Below are positions 24,401 through 33,356 of a DNA stretch of 64,000 bases, piece by piece; the first letter of the stretch is position 1, and each line of letters starts with the position of its first letter. The translations under genes and the position numbers were made by a program. Origin of the DNA: Bradyrhizobium amphicarpaeae (GTDB taxonomy: Bacteria > Pseudomonadota > Alphaproteobacteria > Rhizobiales > Xanthobacteraceae); NCBI RefSeq assembly GCF_002266435.3, contig NZ_CP029426.2, positions 5,982,001-6,046,000 of the forward strand, given 5' to 3'. Under the pieces are notes generated by a model, which was not told where the DNA came from, made no database searches, and was given only the letters and a program-made list of their open reading frames with translations.

Positions 24401-25563
24401 GACTGCGACACCCGGTGCTGCGGACGGTAATCGCTGCCGACCGTCTCGCCGAAAGGGCCGCCGTTGAAGTGAAGCCTGGTCACGTTGCTCGGCTGCTCCA
24501 GCGAGAGCAGCGGGAACACCAGCTCGGCGAAGCGATAGGCTTCCTCCAGATGCGGATAGCCCGACATGATGAAGGTATCGATGCCGATGTCCTGATACTC
24601 CCTGATGCGGGCCGCCACCGTCTCGGCGTCGCCGACCAGCGCGGTGCCGGCGCCGCCGCGCACGAGGCCGACGCCGGCCCACAGGTTCGGTGCGATCTCG
24701 AGCTTGTCGCGTTGGCCGCCATGGAGTTGCGCCATGCGCTGCTGGCCGACGGAATCCATGCGGGCAAAATTCTTCTGCGCCCGCGCGATGGTGTCGTCGC
24801 TGACGTGCTTGATCAGCTCGCTCGCCGCGCGCCAGGCTTGCTCGTTGGTCTCGCGAACAATGACATGAAGGCGGATGCCGAAAGACAGCTTTCGGCCGCG
24901 CGCGCCGGCGACCGCCCTCACCTTCGCGATCTTCTCGGCCACCAAAGCCGGCGGCTCGCCCCAGGTGAGATATTTGTCGACGGTGTCGACGGCGACGTCG
25001 ATGCCGGCGTCCGACGAGCCGCCGAAATACAGCGGCGGGCGCGGCGACTGCACCGGCGGAAACAGCAGCTTGCCATCTTCGATGCGAATATGCCTGCCCT
25101 CGACATTGACGGTCTTGCCGGCGAGCAGGTCGCTATAGACGTTGAGGAACTCGCGGGTGACGTCGTAGCGCTCGTCATGACCGAGGAAGACGCCGTCGCC
25201 CTTGTTCTCGACGGGGTCGCCGCCGGTGACGACGTTGACGAGCAGCCGGCCATTGCTGACACGATCGAGCGTCGCGGTCATGCGCGCGGCGACACTCGGC
25301 GATTGCAGCCCGGGCCTGACAGCCACGAGATAACGCAGCCGCTCGGTGAACGGCGCGACACTGGCGGCAACGATCCAGGAATCCTCGCAGGATCGCCCGG
25401 TCGGCAGCAGCACGCCGAAATAGCCGAGCTGGTCGGCGGCCTGCGCGATCTGGCGCAGATAGTTGAAATTGACCTCGCGGCCGCCGATGCCGGTGCCGAG
25501 ATAACGGCCGTCGCCGTGAGTCGGCAGGAACCAGAGGATGTTTGCGTTGGGTTGCTTGCTCAT
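24397..25563 (-). CDS. ssuD: FMNH2-dependent alkanesulfonate monooxygenase SsuD
   Basis: 388 residues from [20 protein letters not shown] (ATG 25561-25563, GGAG upstream). Family blocks include [71 protein letters not shown] and [16 protein letters not shown]. The luciferase-like TIM barrel desulfonates C2-C10 alkanesulfonates to aldehyde and sulfite using O2 and FMNH2. It lies between ssuC (overlapping) and a 28-codon small gene. The reductase partner is probably the protein at 22111-22692. Confidence 0.97.
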   Translation of the reverse strand: MSKQPNANILWFLPTHGDGRYLGTGIGGREVNFNYLRQIAQAADQLGYFGVLLPTGRSCEDSWIVAASVAPFTERLRYLVAVRPGLQSPSVAARMTATLDRVSNGRLLVNVVTGGDPVENKGDGVFLGHDERYDVTREFLNVYSDLLAGKTVNVEGRHIRIEDGKLLFPPVQSPRPPLYFGGSSDAGIDVAVDTVDKYLTWGEPPALVAEKIAKVRAVAGARGRKLSFGIRLHVIVRETNEQAWRAASELIKHVSDDTIARAQKNFARMDSVGQQRMAQLHGGQRDKLEIAPNLWAGVGLVRGGAGTALVGDAETVAARIREYQDIGIDTFIMSGYPHLEEAYRFAELVFPLLSLEQPSNVTRLHFNGGPFGETVGSDYRPQHRVSQS

Positions 25564-25573
25564 GGATGTGCTC

Positions 25574-25660
25574 CTAACCGTAGGTCGTGCCGACCGCGGC
25601 GGCAACGATGCCGATCGACAGCATGATCGCCGCGACCAGCCGTTGGATGATACGCCTCAT
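25574..25660 (-). CDS. 28-residue membrane peptide between ssuA and ssuD
   Basis: Starts at the ATG 25658-25660 with AGAGGGG about seven bases upstream, one of the best ribosome-binding sites in the operon. It reads [20 protein letters not shown] then AAVGTTYG and stop. The basic N-terminus and one hydrophobic helix suggest a single-pass inner-membrane micropeptide. It starts 38 bases after ssuA and ends 10 bases before the ssuD start. It could assist the transporter or act as a translated leader that couples ssuD expression. No known family is recognised. Confidence 0.65.
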   Translation of the reverse strand: MRRIIQRLVAAIMLSIGIVAAAVGTTYG

Positions 25661-25698
25661 GTTCGAACCCCTCTGCGTGGGAAGGCTGGTCGGCATGG

Positions 25699-26649
25699 TC
25701 AGGCTGCCGGGTTGCGCCAGACGATGTCGCGGATGACGATGGGCTTGGGGATCAGGCCGAGCTTGTAGAAGCGGTCGGCAACGCCTTGCTGGGTCGCGAC
25801 GATGTCGTCGGTGACGGGGCCGACCAGGAACGTCGCGCGATTGGCGGCGACGGTCTGGATCTCCAGCGGAATGCCCGTTACGGCAGCGAGCGACTTCGCG
25901 ACCTCGTCGCGATGCTGCTCGGCCCATCGGCCCGCCGAGTTCGTCACGTCGACGATCTGCTGCAGGATCGCTCCATGATTCTTCGCGAAGTCGCGGTTGG
26001 CGATGAAGAACGAATTGGTCTCGGTGACGTCGCGCGCATTGATCAGGATGCGGCCGTTCTGCCTGGTCTCGCCGATCGCAAGATAGGGATCCCAGATCGC
26101 CCATGCCTCGATGCTGCCATTGGCGAAGGCCGGCCCCGCATCGGGCGGCGTCAGATAGACCGGCGTGATGTCGGCATAAGAGAGCGCCGCCTTTTCCAGC
26201 GTCCGCACCACGACGTTGTGGGCGCTGGAGCCCTTGGTGAAGCCGACGCGCTTGCCCTTGAGGTCGGCTATGCCTTGGATCGCCGAGTCCTTCGGCACCA
26301 GAATGCCCTGGCCATTGGTGATGGGCTGGCCCGCTGCGTAAACGATATTGGCGCCAGCGGCTTGCGCGAACACCGGTGGGGAATCTCCGACTGCGCCGAA
26401 ATCGACGCTGCCGACGTTCATCGCTTCCATCATCGGCGGGCCCGAGGAAAACTCGATCCACTTCACGGCGATGCCCTGCTGCGTGAAATGTTTTTCCAGC
26501 GAGGCCTGCTGACGCGCGATCACCAGCACGCCGCTCTTCTGGTAACCGATACGAATCTCCTTCACCGCGCCTTGCGCAATCGCAGGCGATGCCATCGCCG
26601 CGGCCGCCGCAGTTCCGACCGACAGTTTGAGAAAGTCACGACGCTGCAT
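25699..26649 (-). CDS. ssuA: Aliphatic sulfonate-binding periplasmic protein SsuA
   Basis: 316 residues. The start MQRRDFLKLSVG is a twin-arginine signal (RRDFLK) followed by a hydrophobic region and ASPAIAQG, so export is probably by Tat. The mature part has the SsuA/TauA fold blocks EIRIGYQKSGVLVIARQQ, WIEFSSGPPMMEAMNVGSVD, FGAVGDSPPVFAQAAGANIV and KGKRVGFTKGSSAHNVVV. It captures alkanesulfonates for SsuBC. It is the first gene of the operon, and the 450-base gap upstream must carry the promoter. Confidence 0.95.
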   Translation of the reverse strand: MQRRDFLKLSVGTAAAAAMASPAIAQGAVKEIRIGYQKSGVLVIARQQASLEKHFTQQGIAVKWIEFSSGPPMMEAMNVGSVDFGAVGDSPPVFAQAAGANIVYAAGQPITNGQGILVPKDSAIQGIADLKGKRVGFTKGSSAHNVVVRTLEKAALSYADITPVYLTPPDAGPAFANGSIEAWAIWDPYLAIGETRQNGRILINARDVTETNSFFIANRDFAKNHGAILQQIVDVTNSAGRWAEQHRDEVAKSLAAVTGIPLEIQTVAANRATFLVGPVTDDIVATQQGVADRFYKLGLIPKPIVIRDIVWRNPAA

Positions 26650-27102
26650 TCCACACTCCGGGCCGCACGAGGCCGTTGCTTGTTGCGTGTGAACGATGAT
26701 GGTGCGCGTTGCGAAAGCTGTCGAGGTGTCCGGAAAAATAGCGATACGCGCACTGCCGGCGCTGCGGCGCGCATGATTAATCTTTCAAGTGCAGGCGATC
26801 ATGCAGACGGATTGTTTTCGCACGCGAATGTGAGCGCGGAGGGACTCCGACCGGGGCCTGCAACTCAAAATGTCGAAAACAACCCCATGCACAGTAGAAG
26901 GCCTTAGCGTGATCAATGACTTGCAGGTGAGCATTTTGGTCACACGAGACTCTTTGCTACGTCGGGCAAAACAGCGACATAATGACATTGTGGCGGACAG
27001 GGACTCCCAGAGACGTTCGCGCTCCCGATGACCGCCGCGGCGTACTGGATCGCGCGATTGAGCCGGGCGATGACACCGTGATTTGAAAGTGAGAACCGCG
27101 AG
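26650..27102. other. Non-coding region upstream of the sulfonate operon
   Basis: About 450 bases lie between ssuA (minus) and the end of the P450 gene (minus). They are less GC-rich than their surroundings. I found no convincing small gene and no perfect hairpin. The ssu promoter and the P450 transcript end are expected here. Confidence 0.5.
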
Positions 27103-28269
27103 CTAGTGACTCCATCTCACCGGCAAATTCTGCAGTCCCCGAAACGCCCAGCCACCGATCCGCACCTTCTCGTCATCGGCGAGCTCGAGCCGCGTCGCCC
27201 GCGCGAACACGGTCGGCAGCGCGACGTCGGCGATCATGGCGCGGGAAGCGAAGGCACCGGCGCAGAAATGCGGACCGGCGCCGAACGCGACGCTCCTGGT
27301 CGTATCACGCCGCACGTCGAACTCGTCGGCGCGCTCGAAATGGGTCTCGTCGCGATTGGCGGAGCCGAACATCAGGAACACGCGCTCGTCCGTCTCGAAG
27401 GCGACGTCGCGGATGCTCCACGGCCTGGCGATGCGGCGCGGCGACATGCCGATCGGCGAGATCCAGCGGGCATATTCCTCGAACGCCTGGAGCCAGGTCA
27501 CTTCACCGCGCCTGACAAGATCGAGTTGCTCGGGATGGGTCAACAGTGCCCACACCGTGCCGGCGATCGCCTTGCGCGGCTCGTTCTGGCCGCCTGAGAT
27601 CGCGAGCTTGACGTTTGCGCGCACGCTCTCCATCGGCATGCCGGAGGCAAGCAGCACGCCCAGAATGCTCTGGTCGGGATGCTTGCGCATCACCGGCAGG
27701 ACGTCGTCGATCGCGGCGTCGATGCCCGACGTCGCGGCATGGCAGCGCGCCTCGACCCCGGGGTCGCCGGCATAATTGGCGATGCCTTCGATCATGCCTT
27801 GCGACCACGCATCCATGTCCTGATAGCCAATGTTGGTGAGCCCGGTGATCGACTTCAGGCATTCGCCGGCGAACGGCAGCGCGAAGTCGCGCATGAAGTC
27901 GATCCGCCCCGGCTCGATCGCGTCGAGGATGCGGTCGGCATGGGCCTGGAACAGCGCGGTCCAATGCGCCTTCACCGTCCTCGGCGACACCGTCGGGAAC
28001 ATGGCGCGGCGCTCGATCTGGTGCGCCTCGCCGTCCTTGCGCATCATGTTGTGGCCCATCAGCCGGTTCATCAGGCCGGCGGGCTGGTGCGAGGAGAACA
28101 CGTCGGTCTGCTTCTCGGAGATCGAGATGTCGTCGCGGCTCGTCAGCAGCGTCGAGCCGAGCTGCGGCACGAACGCGATCGGCGCGTCTTTTCGCATCTT
28201 CGCGAGCATCGGATAAGGGTCGGCCCAGAACGCGACAGGGTCGATGTCGATGCGCGGCGCGGTGCTCAA
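27103..28269 (-). CDS. Cytochrome P450
   Basis: 388 residues, of bacterial soluble length. The heme-binding loop is FGAGPHFCAG with Cys336 as ligand, and the K-helix ExxR is EYAR at 265-268. The I-helix reads SGGQNEPRK (225-233) instead of the usual AGxDT: the acid-alcohol pair is replaced by Asn-Glu-Pro, a variant I recall in some alphaproteobacterial P450s. It needs ferredoxin and reductase partners, which are not encoded nearby. The substrate is unknown. A monocistronic transcript is likely. Confidence 0.93.
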   Translation of the reverse strand: MSTAPRIDIDPVAFWADPYPMLAKMRKDAPIAFVPQLGSTLLTSRDDISISEKQTDVFSSHQPAGLMNRLMGHNMMRKDGEAHQIERRAMFPTVSPRTVKAHWTALFQAHADRILDAIEPGRIDFMRDFALPFAGECLKSITGLTNIGYQDMDAWSQGMIEGIANYAGDPGVEARCHAATSGIDAAIDDVLPVMRKHPDQSILGVLLASGMPMESVRANVKLAISGGQNEPRKAIAGTVWALLTHPEQLDLVRRGEVTWLQAFEEYARWISPIGMSPRRIARPWSIRDVAFETDERVFLMFGSANRDETHFERADEFDVRRDTTRSVAFGAGPHFCAGAFASRAMIADVALPTVFARATRLELADDEKVRIGGWAFRGLQNLPVRWSH

Positions 28270-28347
28270 GGCGGCCTCCCCCGTTTTCGTATGCTTCAGG
28301 GCAGACTAGCGAAATCCGCAGCCGGGGGCGAGCGTGCAGGGAAGAGA

Positions 28348-28380
28348 TCCAACGCGGCAAACAATCCTTGCCGCGTTGGA
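28348..28380 (-). terminator. Terminator-like hairpin after the proline-rich protein gene
   Basis: TCCAACGCGGCAA and TTGCCGCGTTGGA form a perfect 13-bp stem with a 7-base loop. It starts 26 bases after the stop codon of the minus-strand gene at 28406-28975. There is no long T-run, so efficiency is uncertain. Confidence 0.65.
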
Positions 28381-28405
28381 CGTTGGCGATGGCAACCGCC
28401 GGAGA

Positions 28406-28975
28406 TTACTGGGTCGGCGGCAGCACGGCCTGCGAGGTCTGCTGCGGCAGGTTGGTGTAGGTCGCACTCTCCTTGGTGCAGATATCCCTGAACACCACGA
28501 CGCCGGCCTGGGGATATTCCTTCACGAGGCAGTTGCAATTGTTGTTGACGACCGGAGCGGGCGCCGCCGCGACGACCGGCGCCGGCGTGCTCGCAACCAC
28601 GGTCGCGGGCTGCTGAACGACGACCCTCTCCTTCACCACCGGCGCGGTCGGGATATACACCGGACGGTTGACGACGACCGGCACCGGCCTGACGACGACC
28701 TGCGGGGGTACATAGACTGGGGGGGCGGGCCGCGGATAGACCACGACCTGCGGAGACACCGGCCGCGGTCCGGGAACCAGGATGGGGGGGCGCTGGCCGC
28801 CGTTGCCGCCATAGCCGCCGAAGTGGGGACCGATTTGAGGCCTTGTCTGGGGTGCATTGCCGTACTGCCCGTTGGGGCCCCAGCCGGCCTGCGCCGCGTT
28901 GCTGCTAACGCTAGCCGCCACGCTTGCCAAAACCATCGCGGCCGCCATCTTCGTGATCATCGCCGTCTTCGTCAT
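28406..28975 (-). CDS. Exported proline/valine-rich hypothetical protein
   Basis: 189 residues from the ATG at 28973-28975. A signal peptide with a hydrophobic core (ITKMAAAMVLASVAASVSSN) ends at AAQAG. The mature part is a Gly/Asn-rich stretch, then a long Pro/Val/Arg-rich region (PPVYVPPQVVVRPVPVVVN). It ends in a more conserved-looking tail NCNCLVKEYPQAGVVVFRDI, then CTKES. The three cysteines are in that tail. Probably an envelope protein; the function is unknown. Confidence 0.75.
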   Translation of the reverse strand: MTKTAMITKMAAAMVLASVAASVSSNAAQAGWGPNGQYGNAPQTRPQIGPHFGGYGGNGGQRPPILVPGPRPVSPQVVVYPRPAPPVYVPPQVVVRPVPVVVNRPVYIPTAPVVKERVVVQQPATVVASTPAPVVAAAPAPVVNNNCNCLVKEYPQAGVVVFRDICTKESATYTNLPQQTSQAVLPPTQ

Positions 28976-29307
28976 GGTCCACCTGTTTGTTTGCATTGTC
29001 GCCGTGGGTTGAGTGATAGCCCGGCATGACGCGCCCAACCGTGACGTCGCGCACACAAGCGGCGGTGGCCTCCTTCGATGGAATGACGCCAAACAGCAAT
29101 CGGCGTGGCATGCTTTCGCTCACGCGGGCGTCGCCTGCGTTGCAGAGAGGCTTTTCGCGGCCGCCTTGGAGGGCGTCACGCCCGGCGTCGTGACAGCCCA
29201 AATCTTCGCAATCCCTCCCGATCGCGCGCAGGGATGGCCGCTGCCACCGGCTTCGCAGCCAGGTCGGCCGATTCCGCCGATCCACTTTTCTCCGGACGGG
29301 GGCCGCG
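28976..29307. other. Intergenic region without a supportable gene
   Basis: About 330 bases lie between two minus-strand genes. Open frames here have no ribosome-binding site or recognisable content. It probably contains the promoter of the proline-rich protein gene. Confidence 0.45.
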
Positions 29308-30189
29308 CTACCGGGCTTCGGCGATCTTCGGTCCAGGCGAAAGCATCTGCGCGTTGGCCGCCAAGGGCCGCTTCGACGGCGATGCCGGGTCCGGCAGTCG
29401 GAACGCGGCGTCGGCGGGCGTGCCTTGGGACGGTCTGCGGGCGGCGCTGGCGGGAAGCACGATCACTTTCGCGCCGACCTTCACCCGGTCGTAGAGGTCC
29501 GTCACGTCGTCGTTGGTCAGCCGGATGCAGCCGGACGACACCCGCTTGCCGATCGTATCCGGGTTGTTGGTGCCGTGGATGCGATATTCGGTTTCGCCGA
29601 GATACATCGCGCGAGCGCCGAGCGGGTTGCCGGGGCCGCCCGCCATGAAGCGCGGCAGATAAGGCTGACGCCCGATCATTTCTGTCGGCGGATGCCAATC
29701 CGGCCATTCTGCCTTGCGGGCCACGGTCTGCTCGCCGGACCAGGTGAAACCTTCGCGGCCGACACCGATGCCGTAGCGTAACGCCTGCGTGTCGTTCAGG
29801 ACGAGATAGAGGAATGTGTTCTTGGTATCGATGATCACGGTGCCCGGCGGCTGGCGGCTGGCGTAGTCGACCACCTGCCGAACAAGGGCGCCGGGACCCT
29901 CAGCGGCTTTTGGCGGTTCGACCAGAGGCGCGGGGGCCGGAACCGGAACTGCAGCCGTCGTTGCAGCCGGAGCCGGCGCGGATGCGTGAACCGGAGGCGC
30001 CACGTAAACCGGTGATGACGATGCCTTGGCTTCCTGCGCGGAGGGCTTCCGTACCGGCTGCACGCTCGGCGGTGGAGACAGCACAGCATAGCCCACGACG
30101 GCGACGGCCACGACGCCGATCGCAACGCGTGCGGCCATCGGGAGTGCGAGCATATTCGCCTTCTTGCCGCGTTTGGCCCGCTTAGCCAT
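29308..30189 (-). CDS. L,D-transpeptidase (YkuD domain)
   Basis: 293 residues. One N-terminal membrane anchor (VAIGVVAVAVVGYAVL, residues ~22-38) follows a basic KRAKRGKK start. Then comes a Pro/Ala linker to ~100, then the YkuD domain: GTVIIDTKNTFLYLVL, YGIGVGREGFTWSGE and the active site with His205 (RIHGTNNP) and Cys221 (VSSGCIRLTN). Such enzymes make 3-3 cross-links in peptidoglycan or attach lipoproteins in the periplasm. The tail after 250 is variable. The start has a purine-rich site (GGAGAAAGA) upstream. Monocistronic. Confidence 0.95.
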   Translation of the reverse strand: MAKRAKRGKKANMLALPMAARVAIGVVAVAVVGYAVLSPPPSVQPVRKPSAQEAKASSSPVYVAPPVHASAPAPAATTAAVPVPAPAPLVEPPKAAEGPGALVRQVVDYASRQPPGTVIIDTKNTFLYLVLNDTQALRYGIGVGREGFTWSGEQTVARKAEWPDWHPPTEMIGRQPYLPRFMAGGPGNPLGARAMYLGETEYRIHGTNNPDTIGKRVSSGCIRLTNDDVTDLYDRVKVGAKVIVLPASAARRPSQGTPADAAFRLPDPASPSKRPLAANAQMLSPGPKIAEAR

Positions 30190-30371
30190 ATCTTTCTCCA
30201 GGCATCACTGTGCCTGAAGAGGTATCGAGCAAGATTTAAGAAACATCGAAGCGATTGTGGCCGGAATGGAACCGGCAGGGATGGTTAACGCTTTTGATCC
30301 CATTGCTTCACAAATGTGCCGGACGCCGAGGCAAGTCCGAACAAACAGGGCATGCCCGCCGGGAGACTGAT

Positions 30372-30719
30372 TTGCAAATTCTGGTCGTCGAAGACGAAGA
30401 CCTGATCCGCGACGTGGTCGTGGACATATTGGAGGGTCACGGACACAACGTTCTTCAAGCCGAAAGCGGCGAGCGCGCGCTGCAGCTTTGCGCCGAAACC
30501 ACGCCTGACCTCATCTTCACGGACGTGAAGCTGCCGGGACAGATGTCCGGGTGGGACGTCGCGATAAAATGCCGGCAGAGTCATCCCGCGATTCCCGTCA
30601 TCTACGCCACCGGCCACACTCTCTCCGATCCGCGACCGGTTTCAGGGAGCATCATGCTCCACAAACCCTACCGCCTCGAGCGGCTGCTGGAATCCATCCG
30701 CACTTTGACGCACCAGTGA
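30372..30719 (+). CDS. Single-domain response regulator receiver
   Basis: 115 residues from the TTG at 30372, which has GGGAG six bases upstream; the frame before it is not receiver-like. The receiver landmarks are complete: acidic pair in ILVVEDEDLI, phospho-acceptor in PDLIFTDVKLPG, Thr/Ala in VIYATGHT and Lys-Pro in IMLHKPYRLERLLE. No output domain follows, so it probably acts by protein-protein contact, as in a phosphorelay or CheY-like role. No histidine kinase is adjacent. The family resembles FixJ/HWE-kinase-associated stand-alone receivers common in rhizobia. Confidence 0.88.
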   Translation: MQILVVEDEDLIRDVVVDILEGHGHNVLQAESGERALQLCAETTPDLIFTDVKLPGQMSGWDVAIKCRQSHPAIPVIYATGHTLSDPRPVSGSIMLHKPYRLERLLESIRTLTHQ

Positions 30720-30870
30720 CGCTGGCACCGATCCGGCGCGTTGAGCCGCCATGACAGGCAGCAGAACGCCGCGGGGGCCGCGCGGGTAAGGTTGACCGGT
30801 GAGGTTAATTCGAGCCGGCGTTTGTCCGGCGACGCTGCGCTCGGTAGCGTTGCAAGCAGAGAAGGATGAG

Positions 30871-31038
30871 ATGCTCGAGCGGACCGACCAGCATACGCTT
30901 CAGAACGCAAAACGCCGCGAGACCAACGACACCGCCGTCGGGTTGGCCTTCCTCGGCACTGTGGGCATCGCCATGACCGCGTGGATCGCGGCCATTCTTT
31001 GGGTCAGCTGGCGCCTGATCGCGTGGATTTTCTTTTAG
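30871..31038 (+). CDS. 55-residue single-pass membrane protein
   Basis: Starts at the ATG 30871, directly after GAAGGATGAG. It reads MLERTDQHTLQNAKRRETND, then one hydrophobic segment TAVGLAFLGTVGIAMTAWIA and AILWVSWRLIAWIFF. The tryptophan-rich membrane end is notable. No known family is recognised. It is followed 17 bases later by another small gene, so the two form a pair. Confidence 0.65.
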   Translation: MLERTDQHTLQNAKRRETNDTAVGLAFLGTVGIAMTAWIAAILWVSWRLIAWIFF

Positions 31039-31055
31039 CGGGTACGCGTTTCATC

Positions 31056-31304
31056 ATGAGCGAATTTGCAGGGCTTTCCGATCATTTCATCACTCGCATG
31101 TACGAGTTCATTCGCAACGAGGTGCAAGCCGACGTCCTGGCCGGCACGCGGCTGATCGGCCTGCCGGCGAAGCAGCGTGCAAATCGTCTGTTCAAGGAGA
31201 TCGAGCGTCGCGGGCTCTTCTGCAGGCCGATCGAATGGCCGGATCATCTGGTCGATCTGTCGCACGAACCGGGCCACTGGCCGCTGCGGACGACCGCAAA
31301 TTGA
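31056..31304 (+). CDS. 82-residue soluble hypothetical protein
   Basis: Starts at the ATG 31056. It reads as a compact helical protein: DHFITRMYEFIRNEVQADVL, then AKQRANRLFKEIERRGLFC and a tail DHLVDLSHEPGHWPL. No signal peptide or membrane helix. I do not recognise a family. It lies just after the small membrane protein gene on the same strand and is followed by a perfect hairpin at 31446, so the two-gene unit ends there. Confidence 0.6.
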   Translation: MSEFAGLSDHFITRMYEFIRNEVQADVLAGTRLIGLPAKQRANRLFKEIERRGLFCRPIEWPDHLVDLSHEPGHWPLRTTAN

Positions 31305-31445
31305 TCGCGTCCAGCGGCATTCACGAGCTGTAAAGCATCGGGCAGAACAAGGCCGCGGGAATGTTCACATGTGGACATCCGGCGGCGCGGACACAGCCTA
31401 GCATCGCCCTGCATCGGCTGGATTCGCCTCCGTTGCCGAAGCGTC

Positions 31446-31484
31446 AGCGGCCTCAGCTCATCACCCTTCCAAGCTGAGGCCGCT
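31446..31484. terminator. Perfect 13-bp hairpin between convergent genes
   Basis: AGCGGCCTCAGCT and AGCTGAGGCCGCT are exact reverse complements separated by 13 bases. It lies between the plus-strand gene ending at 31304 and the minus-strand gene ending at 31552, so it could end transcription from both sides. Confidence 0.65.
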
Positions 31485-31551
31485 TGCATTCTCTCCCCCT
31501 GGTCAGGCTCGGCGTGAGCTGCTGAGCCGGGGCCCATGCCGGATGCAGAGC

Positions 31552-32751
31552 TTATCCCGCCTTCGCCGGCGGAACGTTGATTGCGAGCTTGCCGTAGCGG
31601 TCGGTAAACGCTTCGGTGTCGATCTCCTCCAGCTTGATCTCGCCACTCATCACGCCCTGCTTCCACACTTCCTGCGCCGGATCGTTCTGGAATTCCGGCA
31701 TCACCTCACGGCCGAACAGCTCGAGCGATTCGCAGATGTGCTCGTGGCTGTTCTTTCCGGCCTGGTTGAGCAGGATGACCTGGTCGATATGCGAGGACTG
31801 GAATCGCTTCAGCTTCCTGCGGATGGTCTCGGGCGACCCGATCAGGCCGCCGCGCAGTGCCGCCTCCTGCGCTTCCGGATTGTCGCGCTTCCACTTGTTG
31901 TACTCGTCCCACATGTTGACGGTGTAGGGCGCGGGACGCTGGCGGTTCTGCGCGGCGCCGTAGAAGCGCAGCGCGAACTGGAAGAAGGTGGCGCCGTCGG
32001 CGCGGGCCCGCGCCTCCTCGTCGGTCTTGGCGCACATGAAGAACGACACCAGCGCCATGTTCGGATTGATCTGGTAGTCGGCGAGCTTTTGAAGCCGTTT
32101 GGTCATCGCGTTGTAATAGGCGTGCACCCAGGCATGCGCGGCATCTGCGCTGACGAACTGGAAGCCGAGTGCGCCAAAGCCGTGACGGCCGGCGCGCTCG
32201 ATGGTCGGCAGCTGCGAGCACGCCATCCACAGCGGCGGATGCGGCTTCTGCACGGGTTTCGGGACGACGTTGCGCAAGGGGATGTCGAAATATTTGCCGT
32301 GGTGCTCGCTGCCGGCGTCCTTGAACATCGGGAAGATCGCGGCGACGGCCTCCTCGAACACTTCCTTCTTGGTCTCCATGTCGCGGCCGAACGGGGTGAG
32401 CTCGGTGATGGAGGCACTCTCGCCCATGCCGAACTCGCAGCGGCCGTTGCTCAGCAGATCCAGCACCGCGACCCGTTCGGCGACGCGCGCCGGATGGTTG
32501 GTGGTGAGCTGCAGGATGCCGTGGCCGAGCCGGATGTTCTTCGTGCGCTGGCTGGCGGCGGCGAGGAAAGATTCCGGCGAGGGCGAGTGCGAATATTCCT
32601 CGAGGAAATGATGCTCGACCACCCAGGCGTGGTCGTAGCCGAGCCGGTCTGCGAGCTCCATCTGCGTCAGCGCGTTCTGGTAGAGGGCGAGCTCGTCGCC
32701 GGCCACCCAGGGCCGCGGCAGTTGCAGCTCGTAGAAGATGCCGAACTTCAT
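31552..32751 (-). CDS. LLM-class flavin-dependent monooxygenase (luciferase-like)
   Basis: 399 residues. The bacterial luciferase family plan is clear: start MKFGIFYELQLPRPW, then GYDHAWVVEHHFLEEYSHSP, RTKNIRLGHGILQLTTNHPA and RVAERVAVLDLLSNGRCEFG. A later block reads GSPETIRRKLKRFQSSHIDQ. It should bind reduced FMN or F420 and oxidise an organic substrate. It differs from SsuD in sequence and has no transporter nearby, so the substrate is unknown. The usual length is ~350; the extra lies in the C-terminus. Monocistronic. Confidence 0.9.
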   Translation of the reverse strand: MKFGIFYELQLPRPWVAGDELALYQNALTQMELADRLGYDHAWVVEHHFLEEYSHSPSPESFLAAASQRTKNIRLGHGILQLTTNHPARVAERVAVLDLLSNGRCEFGMGESASITELTPFGRDMETKKEVFEEAVAAIFPMFKDAGSEHHGKYFDIPLRNVVPKPVQKPHPPLWMACSQLPTIERAGRHGFGALGFQFVSADAAHAWVHAYYNAMTKRLQKLADYQINPNMALVSFFMCAKTDEEARARADGATFFQFALRFYGAAQNRQRPAPYTVNMWDEYNKWKRDNPEAQEAALRGGLIGSPETIRRKLKRFQSSHIDQVILLNQAGKNSHEHICESLELFGREVMPEFQNDPAQEVWKQGVMSGEIKLEEIDTEAFTDRYGKLAINVPPAKAG

Positions 32752-32870
32752 GGCGTCGCTCTCCCGCGATTATTGTTGTTGCGGGCATCTTAATGGGTGG
32801 GGCAGCGCTGTCTACGTCGACGCAATTCCACCTTGCGGGAGGAGTGTGAGCGTCGGAGCAAGCGCCTCGC

Positions 32871-32993
32871 CCTTCGAGACGCGCTGGCGCGCTCCTCAGG
32901 GTGAGGCTGAACGTTGGCACGGCGGCAGGATGTCGGCGGCGCCCACCGCCCTCATCCTGAGGGCCCGCCAAAGGCGGGCGTCTCGAAGGATGG
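32871..32993. repeat. Inverted repeat with CCTTCGAGACG/CGTCTCGAAGG arms (copy 1)
   Basis: CCTTCGAGACG at the left is mirrored by CGTCTCGAAGGATGG at the right. The interior has CTCCTCAGGGTGAGG and CTCATCCTGAGGGCCCGCC. A second copy lies at 37344-37472, so the nap operon is flanked by two copies on either side. Confidence 0.8.
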
Positions 32994-33044
32994 CCGCAGG
33001 CGAGCGTGCCACTACGCCGCCGGCTGATGCAGTGGGCCCTGCAC

Positions 33045-33058
33045 TTGATCCAGATCAA
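33045..33058 (+). promoter_or_regulatory. FNR/FixK-type box upstream of napEDABC
   Basis: TTGATCCAGATCAA is a perfect match to TTGAT-N4-ATCAA, about 88 bases before the napE start. In Bradyrhizobium the nap operon is induced at low oxygen by FixK2 through such a box (established knowledge). The match is exact, and the position is right for class II activation if transcription starts near 33090-33100. Confidence 0.85.
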
Positions 33059-33145
33059 GGCAATCTCGAGCCGGCTCAACCAATAATGCAGCAAGGTAAC
33101 GGCCCGGATGCCGTCCCAATCCCCACATTTCAGACGAGACCGAAC

Positions 33146-33331
33146 ATGTCGGCACCAGACGACGCGATGTCGCGCGTGCGCCGTAAGCGCATGGAGATTT
33201 TCGCCTTCCTGTTCCTGACCGCGGTCGTGATGCCCGTCCTCGCGGTCGGAACTGTGGGCAGCTACGGCCTCGGCGTCTGGATCTACCAGATGTTTGCCGG
33301 CCCTCCCGGCCCGCCGCCCTCCCCGCATTGA
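33146..33331 (+). CDS. napE: Periplasmic nitrate reductase subunit NapE
   Basis: 61 residues starting at MSAPDDAMSRVRRKRMEIFA. One membrane helix, FAFLFLTAVVMPVLAVGTVG, is followed by SYGLGVWIYQMFAGPPGPPP, the NapE family ending. The role of this small inner-membrane protein is not settled. It is the first gene of napEDABC, downstream of the FixK-type box. Confidence 0.93.
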   Translation: MSAPDDAMSRVRRKRMEIFAFLFLTAVVMPVLAVGTVGSYGLGVWIYQMFAGPPGPPPSPH

Positions 33332-33356
33332 TCCCCGACAACGAAGGACAGGCATC

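Noticed and set aside
33045..33058. Possible integration-site core (perfect 14-base palindrome)
   Set aside because: Its position 88 bases before napE and the exact FixK/FNR consensus explain it fully.
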